From the NCBI GenBank assembly GCA_003545125.1, contig DQCI01000037.1:7095-20418 (forward strand): a stretch of DNA of 13,324 nt, written 5' to 3'. Source of the DNA: Paracoccaceae bacterium (lineage in GTDB: Bacteria; Pseudomonadota; Alphaproteobacteria; Rhodobacterales; Rhodobacteraceae). Made by a program: the position numbers and the translations under genes. The notes under the pieces are model-generated. The model did not search any database. It saw only the letters and a program-made list of their open reading frames with translations, and was not told the DNA's origin. Positions 1 to 8,700 of this stretch are shown in pieces (position 1 is the first letter of the stretch; each line of letters begins with the position of its first letter).

Positions 1-3000
1 CAGCGCCGCTGTCGGCGGCGACGGCGGCGGGCGGCGCACTCCCGGCCACGGGCGGCGGTGCGGGTTGCGGTGCAGGCTGTGACGCGCCCAGCGCCGCAGG
101 AGGTGACGGCGGGCTCGCCCCCCCGGCCCCAAGCTTGGCGCGCACCGCCTCGGCGAGGTCGCCCAGCACCGGGTGGCGGAAGATGTCGGTGATCGACAGT
201 CTGGCCACTCCGAGCCGCGCCTTGATCTCGCGATGCGCCTGCACCGCGAGCAGCGAATGCCCGCCCAGGTCAAAGAAATTGTCGCGGGGTGAGATATTGG
301 CGACCCCGAGCGTGGCGGTCCAGATGCGCGCGACCTCTGCTTCGACGTCGCCGTCGAACCCCGCGCCTTCGGGGGCGGCCTTACTGGCGTCGGGCCTATT
401 CTCCGCCGGCCGGGACCGGGCCGCCACCCCGGGCGCCGATGGCATCGGCAGAGCCTTTCGGTCGACCTTCCGGTTCGGTGTCAGCGGGAAAGCGTCGAGC
501 GCCACGAAACGCCCGGGGATCATGTGCGCAGGCAGCGCCTCGGCCAGCGCGGCCTTGAGCGCCGCTTCGTCGAGCGCGCTGTCGGCCAGGACATAGGCCA
601 CAAGCATCTGCATCCCCGGCGCATCTTCGCGCACGACCACGACCGATTGGCGCACCTGGCCCAGCGCGTCGATGGCGGTTTCGATCTCGCTTGGCTCAAT
701 CCGGTATCCGCGCAGCTTGACCTGGAAGTCGGTCCGGCCGAGGTATTCGAGCGTGCCTCCGGGCAGCCAGCGGGCCAGATCGCCGGTGCCGTAGAGACGC
801 GCGCCGTCACGGTCGCTGAAGGGATCGGCCACGAAGCGCTCGGCGGTGAGATCTTCGCGGCGCCAGTAGCCACGGGTGACCCCCTCGCCGCCGATCCAGA
901 GCTCGCCCGGCACCCCGATCGGCCGGGGCTGCATCTTCTCGTCGAGGATATAGACCTGGGTGTTGGCAACCGGTGTGCCGATACCGACCACGCCCGCACA
1001 CCCCGCAGCGGGACCTGTGGTGGACCAGATCGTCGTCTCGGTGGGCCCGTACATGTTCTCTATATGCGCCTCTGTCAGCCCGGCCAGATCGGTCACCAAC
1101 GCCCCGGGCAGCGCCTCGCCGCCAAGGCAGATGTGTTTGACATCGGCGAGCGCGGCGCCGGCCTCGTCGTTCATCACCAGCATACGCGCCATCGAGGGCG
1201 TACATTGCAGATGGGTCACACCGTGGCGGCGGATCTGCGCGGCGATCGAGAAATCACCCGCCGCGGGCCCGGTCCCGACGCCGGCATCGGCACTGGCATT
1301 GGCAGCCCGTACCACTTGGGCCAACGGGTTGAGCCCGTCGAGCAGTGTGTCGACCTCGATGCCGTAGTCGATCAGGCAGGCGATCTCGGTCACCCCGATC
1401 GCCTTGACCTGCGTTGCCCGCTCCAGCGCGTCCTCGACGGTGCCGAATAGCCCACTGTCGTTGAAATAGCGTTCGAAGGCGAAATCGAGAATGCTCTCCA
1501 ATTCGTCCTCGGACAGCATTCCGAGATCGAGCTGGAAGGCATTGTCGACCCCTTGAGGCTTTTTGAACGCCGGGAAGGCCCAGGCGTATTGCTTGATAAG
1601 CCCCGCGGCCGAGCGCAGGTAGTCCTTCATCGGTTCGCGGGCGATCTCGCGCGCCTCCTCCCGGGTCGCGGCCAGGAAGGTGTGCAGCATCAAGGTGACC
1701 TTGAACCGCGACGGGTCATGGCCAGCCTCACCAAGCGCGTCGTGGTAGAGTTTGATCTTGCCCGCCACCTCGTCGATCGACTGGCCGAGCAGGTGGGTGA
1801 GCACATTGCAGCCGTTGCGGCCCGCCTCCTTCCAGGTTTCCGGATTGCCCGCCGTCGTGACCCAGAGCTCGAGCGTGTCGGAGATCGGGCGCGGCTGGGT
1901 GACGACCTCGTGCAGCTCTCCGTCCTGGCGCGGGAAGGCCACCGGTTCGCCCGCCCAGAGCCTTCGCAACTCGGCGATCTGGGCAAACATGGCAGGTTTG
2001 TTCGCGGGCGGTGTGTTTTCGGGGCGCAGCACGAAATCGTCGGGCTGCCAGCCGCTTGCAATGGCAAGACCCGCGCGGCCGCCGGTGAGGTTGTCGATCA
2101 CCGCCCATTCCTCGGCGATCCGGGCGGTATGATGCAAGGGAGCGACGCAGGAGCCCGCGCGCACGCCGATATTGCGGGTGAAGCCCGCGACAGCCGCACC
2201 GGTGACGCTGGGGTTCGGGTATGGCCCGCCGAAGGCGTGGAAGTGCCGTTCCGGCGTCCAGACCGCGGTGAAGCCGTTCTCGTCGGCGAACTTCGCACCT
2301 TCGAGCAGCGAGCGGTACTTGCCGCGCCCGCGCCCGTCGTCGTTACCCCAGTAGTAGAGGCTGAAGTCCATGCCGCCGGGGCCGGTGTCGCCCGGCGCGT
2401 CGCCTGCCGCCTCGCCTGCCACCAGCGCGCGGTTCCCGTCGCCCGAGATCACCAGTTTGAAGCCGCGCGCGAGCGTCCAGAACAGCTCCAGCACCGAGAT
2501 ATCGAAGGACAGCGAGGTGACCGCAAGCCAGACCCCGCCCGCCGAATGGTCAATCCGCGCGTCCATGCCAATGAAGAAATTCGCCACATTGCGGTGTTCG
2601 ACCATCACCCCTTTGGGACGCCCGGTGGAGCCCGACGTATAGATCATATAAGCGAGGTCTGTGCCCGAGACCCCAACGTCGGGGTTGGTGTCGGACTGAT
2701 CGCCGAGGTTTTCCGCGATGTCGAGGATCTGCGCGCCGCTTTGCGGCAGCGCGGCGGCCAGTGCAGCGGTGGTAATGACCACGCCGGCCTCGCTGTCTTC
2801 GAGGTAAAGCGCTGTGCGCTCTGCGGGGTAGCCCGGATCCATAGGCAGGTAGGCCCCGCCCGCCTTCATGATTGCGAGCGCGGCGATCACCAGGTCGGCT
2901 GAGCGCGGCAAGTGCAGTCCGACGATCACGCCCGGTTTCACGCCCACCCCGGTCAGCCGGTGCGCCAGCCGGTTGGCCGCAGCGTTGAGTGCGGCGTAGC

Positions 3001-4702
3001 TGAGGCTCTCGCCCTCGAAGGCCAGCGCCTCGGCGGCTGGCGTGCGGTGGACCTGGTGCTCGAAGGCCTGGTGCACGCATTCGGTGTCATCGTAGGCCAC
3101 GTCGGTCGCGTTCCAGTCGACGAGCAGGGTCTGGCGTTCGGCGTCGGGCAGGAGCGGCAGCGCGGCCGGGTCGTCGGTCTCGTCGAGGTGGGCGAGCAGA
3201 TGGGTGAGCCGCGCGGCGTAGAGATCGAGCGTGTGTTCGTCGATCCGCGCCCCGTCGCCGTAGAGCGTGGTGCCGGCGGCGGTCACCGCGAGGGTGAGCG
3301 CCGAGGGGCCGACAAGCCCCGCCGCGGCGTCATCCGACAGCCCTGATTGCGGCAGCGCCGGGTCGGCGCCCGCCAGGCGGGCCACCAGATCGGCGGCGAA
3401 GGGGCCGCGGGTGCGCGCGGTGTCAAGCGCGTCTCTGAACGTGTCCACCAGTCCGGCAAACGTGTCCGACAAAGACAGCTTCACCGGCACCCAGTCGCAT
3501 AGATGCAGGGCCGCCGGGCCCGGCGCGGGCGTTGCGTGGAGCGCGAGATCGATGGCATCTGCGCCGCCCAGCCGCGCCATCATCAGCGCAAAGCCTGCGC
3601 GGACCTCGTCGGGAGTGACCGCGCCGGGCACCGCGATCGGACGCGCGAGCGCGCGCGCGGGGCCCGCTGCGCGCGCGACCAGCGGCGGATCGGCGGGCGT
3701 GATGGCCTCGAGCGCCTTTCGCCAGACCGGATCTGAGCGCGTGAGCGGGGCCAGCGCAGTGTCGATTGCGGCGCGTTGCGCCGCGGACGGGCTCTGCAAG
3801 ACCGCGCCGACGCGGGCGACGTCGGTGGCGCGCGCGCGGGTGCCCTCAGGGCCGGTGATCCGGGTGAGCACGAGGTCTCCGTCCCCGGTAGCGAGGACGA
3901 ATTGGTCGGCATCGGCCGCCAGCACAGCCCCCGGCGCGGCGCCCGAGCGGCTTTGCGATACATGGGCCGCGCGCGCCAGCCAGAGCCGCCCGCCGGCCTC
4001 GAATTTCGGCAAGCACAGCGGGTTCCAGTAGTCGCCGTGGTCGAGCGCGCGGATCGCCCGCACGAGGTCGGCGGCGGGCGCCGCGAAATCCAGCACCGCA
4101 CCGGCTTGCGGCCGCGCGTCTCGGCCGAAATAGCTGCGCCGGGTCAGGTCCTGAGGCTGACGCGCGGGCGCGGGCTTGGCAAGCTCCACCATTAACGCCG
4201 GGAAACTGTCGATCGCGGCACCGTAGCATTTGGAATTGAGCGACAACGCGGTGTCTTCGCCGGTGATCTCGACCCCGGCAGAGGCGAGAATGTCGCCCTC
4301 ATCCACCCCGCCCTCGATCAGGTGCCAGGCAATGCCATGGCGGCGTTCTCCCGCGAGCGCGGCCCACACCGGCGCGTTCAACCCGGCATACGCAGGCAGC
4401 GGGCCGTCGTGGAAATTGACCGCCCCCCGGCGCGGCAGCGCCAGCACCGACGCGGGAAGGATATCGAGATTGGCGATCGAGAGCAGCCAGTCGAATGCCC
4501 GGTCCCCGAGTTGTTCAGCCAGCCGGTCGGCAAGCTGCGGCCCCGGCGCGACCACCTCGAGCCCGGCCCCCGCTGCCCAGGCGATCACGTCGGCGTCGCG
4601 GGTGACGACGGCGTTGATCTCGTGGCCGCCCCCGCGCAACAGCTCCCCACACTGGATCACGAGGCTTTCATGGCCGACGAGGACGGAACTGAAGTGGGAC
4701 AT
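1..4702 (-). CDS. NRPS, partial: formyltransferase - half condensation - adenylation interrupted by luciferase-like FMN monooxygenase - PCP
   Basis: Minus-strand frame from ATG at 4702, open for all 1567 codons to the left edge, so the C-terminus is missing. Domains in order: formyltransferase, about residues 1-290, with N96-F-H98 followed by D-G-P-L-P and a G-V-D134-E-G-D segment (likely N/H/D triad) plus the YFGR C-terminal motif near 191; residues about 305-530 resemble only the C-terminal half of a condensation domain and have no HHxxxDG; adenylation N-part 538-770 with YTSGSTGRPKG at 688 and FDISVLE at 733; inserted luciferase-like monooxygenase 777-1130 (VWTPERHF at 814); adenylation remainder 1148-1425 with YGPTE at 1218, YGTGD at 1304 and K1412; PCP 1448-1520 with LGGHS (S1483); then a Pro/Ala-rich linker. 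The FT/A/monooxygenase content matches the MupA/Atu3671-type NRPS family. Putative glycine activation, N-formylation and FMN-dependent oxidation are inferred. The start lies 2 nt after the glycosyltransferase stop, implying translational coupling. A further module, reductase or release domain may follow off-window. Confidence 0.95.
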   Translation of the reverse strand, partial: MSHFSSVLVGHESLVIQCGELLRGGGHEINAVVTRDADVIAWAAGAGLEVVAPGPQLADRLAEQLGDRAFDWLLSIANLDILPASVLALPRRGAVNFHDGPLPAYAGLNAPVWAALAGERRHGIAWHLIEGGVDEGDILASAGVEITGEDTALSLNSKCYGAAIDSFPALMVELAKPAPARQPQDLTRRSYFGRDARPQAGAVLDFAAPAADLVRAIRALDHGDYWNPLCLPKFEAGGRLWLARAAHVSQSRSGAAPGAVLAADADQFVLATGDGDLVLTRITGPEGTRARATDVARVGAVLQSPSAAQRAAIDTALAPLTRSDPVWRKALEAITPADPPLVARAAGPARALARPIAVPGAVTPDEVRAGFALMMARLGGADAIDLALHATPAPGPAALHLCDWVPVKLSLSDTFAGLVDTFRDALDTARTRGPFAADLVARLAGADPALPQSGLSDDAAAGLVGPSALTLAVTAAGTTLYGDGARIDEHTLDLYAARLTHLLAHLDETDDPAALPLLPDAERQTLLVDWNATDVAYDDTECVHQAFEHQVHRTPAAEALAFEGESLSYAALNAAANRLAHRLTGVGVKPGVIVGLHLPRSADLVIAALAIMKAGGAYLPMDPGYPAERTALYLEDSEAGVVITTAALAAALPQSGAQILDIAENLGDQSDTNPDVGVSGTDLAYMIYTSGSTGRPKGVMVEHRNVANFFIGMDARIDHSAGGVWLAVTSLSFDISVLELFWTLARGFKLVISGDGNRALVAGEAAGDAPGDTGPGGMDFSLYYWGNDDGRGRGKYRSLLEGAKFADENGFTAVWTPERHFHAFGGPYPNPSVTGAAVAGFTRNIGVRAGSCVAPLHHTARIAEEWAVIDNLTGGRAGLAIASGWQPDDFVLRPENTPPANKPAMFAQIAELRRLWAGEPVAFPRQDGELHEVVTQPRPISDTLELWVTTAGNPETWKEAGRNGCNVLTHLLGQSIDEVAGKIKLYHDALGEAGHDPSRFKVTLMLHTFLAATREEAREIAREPMKDYLRSAAGLIKQYAWAFPAFKKPQGVDNAFQLDLGMLSEDELESILDFAFERYFNDSGLFGTVEDALERATQVKAIGVTEIACLIDYGIEVDTLLDGLNPLAQVVRAANASADAGVGTGPAAGDFSIAAQIRRHGVTHLQCTPSMARMLVMNDEAGAALADVKHICLGGEALPGALVTDLAGLTEAHIENMYGPTETTIWSTTGPAAGCAGVVGIGTPVANTQVYILDEKMQPRPIGVPGELWIGGEGVTRGYWRREDLTAERFVADPFSDRDGARLYGTGDLARWLPGGTLEYLGRTDFQVKLRGYRIEPSEIETAIDALGQVRQSVVVVREDAPGMQMLVAYVLADSALDEAALKAALAEALPAHMIPGRFVALDAFPLTPNRKVDRKALPMPSAPGVAARSRPAENRPDASKAAPEGAGFDGDVEAEVARIWTATLGVANISPRDNFFDLGGHSLLAVQAHREIKARLGVARLSITDIFRHPVLGDLAEAVRAKLGAGGASPPSPPAALGASQPAPQPAPPPVAGSAPPAAVAADSGA

Positions 4703-4704
4703 GG

Positions 4705-5730
4705 TCAAGACAACCTCTGGGTCTGGGAATTGGGAACGGCGCCGGTCGCCGCCGGCGACGGGTTGCCGGGGCCTCCGTACAGCAGCGCCCGGGCATCATG
4801 GGCAAGAAGGGTGGTCAGAAATCCGGGTGCCACGCCCCGGTCGCGCCGGGTGAGCGTGCAGCGCAGCCAGTGGAGCCCGCCGCCTGCGAGGTGCGCAAGG
4901 CTCGCAAGGGCCGCATAGCCGATCCCGTGGTTTTTCGCGAAGTAATGCCAGCGGCTGTCAAACCAGTAGCCGGGCACGCGGCCCCAGGTTTTCATGCCGG
5001 TCGAAACAGAGCCGATATGCGCGACCCGGCTCGCGGGCACGTAGTCGGTCCGGTAGCCCGCCCGGGCGGCGCGCAGGCAGAGGTCGGTTTCCTCGAAATA
5101 GAGGAAAAAGGTCTCGTCGAAGAGCCCGATCTCGTCGAGCACCTTGCGGCGCATCAGCATCGAGGCCCCGGCCAGCCAGTCGACAGCTTGCGTCTCCATC
5201 GGCGTCTCCACCGGCACCTTGTGGTTCTTCAGAAGGCGTGACACCGGGCCGAATTTGATCGCGCCTTCGAATTCGCTGGCGACAGACGGGAAACGAAAGC
5301 TGGTCAGATGGGTGTCGCCCTCGGGTCCGTGGATGTGGCTGCCCGCGAACCCTGCCTCGGGCGTGGCTTCGAGGTGGTCGCGCAGCACGCGGATCGCGTC
5401 TCGGGCGGGAAAGGCGTCGGAATTCAGGATGTAGACGTAGTCCGGCGCAGACCCATCCGCCAGCCCGGCCCGGATACCGACGTTGTTGCCAGCCCCGAAC
5501 CCGCCGTTCACCCCCGACTGGATCACCCGCACTCGGCCCCCCTGCCCCCAGCCGGCCGCGGCGACATGGGCGCTCATCGCGTCGAAGGAGCCATCCTGGC
5601 TGTCGTTGTCGACGATGACGATGCCGCCGTCGATCCCCGCCATCGCGGTGCGTGCGGCCTCGGCCGCCTTCAATGTCATGTCGGCCGTCCTGTAGTTCAG
5701 GACGATGGTCAGAACCGTAGCGGTGCTCAT
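4705..5730 (-). CDS. family-2 glycosyltransferase, rhamnosyltransferase-like
   Basis: A 341-residue GT-A-fold glycosyltransferase that would transfer a sugar from an activated nucleotide donor; acceptor and sugar are not readable from sequence. Visible features: N-terminal nucleotide-binding strand TVLTIVLNYR, IVIVDNDSQDGS at about 37-48, NGGFGAGNN at 75-83, the DxD-like ILNSD (D105), DWLAGASMLMRR at 184-195, and FFLYFEETDLC (E213, E214, D216), the pattern typical of WbbL-like rhamnosyltransferases in GT2. No signal peptide is seen; the C-terminal about 70 residues contain short hydrophobic stretches, so peripheral membrane contact is possible. Its ATG overlaps the PKS stop as ATGA, and the NRPS starts 2 nt after its stop, so it is co-translated with both synthases. 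This favours a role in decorating their product over general cell-envelope synthesis, but that is inference. GT2 membership is firm; function is not. Confidence 0.93.
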   Translation of the reverse strand: MSTATVLTIVLNYRTADMTLKAAEAARTAMAGIDGGIVIVDNDSQDGSFDAMSAHVAAAGWGQGGRVRVIQSGVNGGFGAGNNVGIRAGLADGSAPDYVYILNSDAFPARDAIRVLRDHLEATPEAGFAGSHIHGPEGDTHLTSFRFPSVASEFEGAIKFGPVSRLLKNHKVPVETPMETQAVDWLAGASMLMRRKVLDEIGLFDETFFLYFEETDLCLRAARAGYRTDYVPASRVAHIGSVSTGMKTWGRVPGYWFDSRWHYFAKNHGIGYAALASLAHLAGGGLHWLRCTLTRRDRGVAPGFLTTLLAHDARALLYGGPGNPSPAATGAVPNSQTQRLS

Positions 5731-8700
5731 TCGGCCGCCACCTCGACGGGAGCGGAAACCGGCCGCGGCCGGTCTGCGGCCTCAGCCCGTTCCAACACCT
5801 GTTTCAGCCGCGCCGCCAGCACCCGTACATTGGGTTCAAGCACCATCGAATCGTGATCACCGGGGACTTCGTGAATGGTGAGCTGCGGCGCATGCCTGGT
5901 CCAGCCGTTGTCGCGGAACATGTAGTGTTTGTCTTTGCCGACGAGCCGGCCCGGGGCCACCTCCCAGCGCGCCATCAAGGGCGGGCGGAACAGCGTGAGC
6001 GGTCCCTGCCAGCGGCGGAGCCGGTATTTGCCGACGCTTTCGAGGAACGCCGCTTCGATCGCCGCATCGTGGAACTCGTGGGCCCCTTCGGCCTTGTCGT
6101 CCGCGCCCCCGCGGCGTTTGGCGCGTTCCCATTCGATCCGGTTGCGGGCCCAGGTCGAGACGTAGGACAGCCCCTCGTCCTTGAGGTTGAGCCAGTTGAT
6201 CGCGATCCGGTCGCGCCGGGTGAGCGGCGGGCGGATCGGCAGCGGGGTATCGAGCAGGATGAGCGAAGCGATCTGCTCGCCGGCCGCCTCAAGCTGGCGG
6301 GCGATCTCGAATGCTGTGATGCCACCGCCAGAGAACCCGCCCAGCATGTAGGGTCCAACGGACTGCACCTGGCGCATCTCGGCGATGTAGTCCCGGGCCG
6401 CCGCCTCGATGCTGTCATGCGGCGCCGCATCGCCGTAGAGCCCGCGCGCCTGCAGCCCGTAGAACGGGCGGTCGGCGCCGATGAGATGCGCGAGGTGGCG
6501 CAGGTTGAGCACGTTGCCAAACATGCCGGCCACGAGGAAGAAGGGCGTGCGCGGCCCACCCTCGCCGGTGTGCATCGGCACCAGATGGGTGAAGCGGCGT
6601 TCGGGTAACGCGAGGGCTTTGGGGCCAGATCGCGGCCCGCTCCGGTCACCGCTTCCTGCATCCGACACACCGCGCTCCGCCAACAGGGCCGCCACCTTGC
6701 GGATGGTCGGCGCCTCGAACAGGACCGAGATCGGGAAGTCGACGGTCCAGGTCTTGCGGATCTGAGCGAAGAGCCGCACGGCGATGAGCGAATGCCCGCC
6801 AAGGTCGAAGAAGCTGTCGTCCGCCCCGATCCGTTCGACCCCCAGAAGCTCGGCCCAGACCCCCGCCAGCGTGGTCTCGATCGCGCCTGTCGGCTCGACA
6901 TAGTCGCTGTCGAGCTGGGGCCGTTCGAAGCTCTGCACCTGGCCCGTTCGGACGGTTTCGGTCTCCACCGCCTGCGCGATCAGGGCGGGCAGGTCGAGCG
7001 CGGAGAGGATCACATGCGGGCGGTTCTCGAGCGCCAACGCGCTGAGGAACAGATCGGCCCCTTCTTCGGCGCGGATCCCCTGGCTGAGCGTGTGGCGCAG
7101 CCGTTCTTCAGCCGGTGACAGCGGTTGGATCCGTTCGACACCGCCGGTCCCGGCGGTCGCGGGGGCCACTTGCGGAGCAGCGGCAAAGCCCTGTGCGGTT
7201 TCCATCCGGCGGACCGAAAAGCCACGGATCTCCACACAGACCTCGCCCTGTGGCGTCGCGAGCGTGACGTCGAAGACCGCAATCTCGCCGCTGGCGTGGT
7301 TGTCAGCGGCATTGCGCATCCAACTGACGATGTTCGGCGGCAGGTCGCGGAACACCTTTACCGATCGGTAGGAGACCGGCACCCAAAGATTGGCCTCCGG
7401 GTCGTACCCCTCGATCAACACCATCGCCCAGCCGGTGGCGAGGTCCATGAGCCCGGGATGCAGCCGGTAGCCGGCGCCCGGATCGCCCAGCGCTGTCTCC
7501 GGCAGGGCCAGTTCGGCGAGCCCTTCGCCATAACCAAACGCGGTCGAGCGCAACACCCGCCAACGCGGACCGAAGGCGAGATGCGCCTCCTGCGCGCCGC
7601 TGAGCGCCCCCCCCTCCGGCGCCCGCACAGGCGTCGCGCAACGTGCGGCAATGGCGGCAATGTCGAGGGGGGCCGGCGCGCGCATCGGCAAGAGTGAGAT
7701 CTGCGCCTGGGCGTTCACGTCGCGCGCGGTCTCGGGCCCGCTTTCCACCACCAGGCCATAGCCTGTCTCGGTGCGCGGCAGGCGCAGCGCCACCGACCGA
7801 CCCTCGTCCTCGCCGACCGCGAGCGGGCGCAGGAAATCGAGATCGCGGATCTCGAAAGCCTGGGTTTCCCCCTGCCCCGCCAGCGCTTCCGCCGCCAGTT
7901 CCAGGTATCCGGTGCCGGGCAACAGCGCATCGCCCGCCCGAGTGCGGTGGTCATCGAGCACCCAACGGTCGGCGACCCGGTAGTCGGCGGTGAAGACACG
8001 GTGCCCGGCCCGGTCGAAGCTCTTGTGGTCGAGCAGCGGCTGGTGCGCGGGCGATACTGGCGCCAGGGGCCTTTCCCCGGTGCGCTGCGCCATGGCGTCG
8101 GCGGCCATGCCGGTATCGGCCCAGATCCCCCAGCCAATGGCCTGCACCCGGGTCTTGCCGCCCGCCCGCGCCCTGGCATAGGCGTTGAGGTATTCGTTCG
8201 CGGCAACATAGTCGACCTGGCCCGCCGGAGCGGTCGCGGTCGAGCTTGACGAGAACAGCACCATCCAGTCGATCTCGCCGTCGGGGAAGACCTCTTCGAG
8301 CACCTGGGTGCCGTGCAGCTTGGGTGTCAGGACATCCTCGATCCTGGTCATGGTCCGGGTCTGGATCAACCCGTCCTCGAGCACGCCAGCGGCATGGATG
8401 ATACCGTGCACCGGTCCCATCTCGGCCTCGATCCGGGCGCGCACCTCGCGCATGTCCTCGACGTTGGAGACATCGCCCGCGAGGCACAGCACCTCGCCGT
8501 GGGCGTCTTCCAACGCCTTGACCGCGCGGATCCGACGGGCAAGCGGATCGCCCGGGGCGGTATTGTCGAGCAGCTTGTCCCAGGTCTCGCGCGCGGGCAG
8601 ACCGTCGCGCGACATCAGCGCGATGCGCGCCCCTGCCGCCTCGATCAGACGGCGCGCAAGCGTGAGGCCGATGCCCCCGAAGCCGCCGGTGATGAGCACC

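Noticed and set aside
524..1450. 308-codon plus-strand open frame
   Set aside because: Antisense to adenylation motifs A5-A10 of the NRPS; no ribosome site or family resemblance.
1553..2902. 449-codon plus-strand open frame opposite the monooxygenase and adenylation regions
   Set aside because: It is an antisense shadow caused by high GC; the minus strand carries clear NRPS motifs through the whole interval, and the plus-strand protein is Arg-rich with no recognisable domain.
5853..6608. 251-codon plus-strand open frame opposite the PKS thioesterase
   Set aside because: Shadow of the thioesterase, whose GFSGG, Asp and His residues are all in place on the minus strand.
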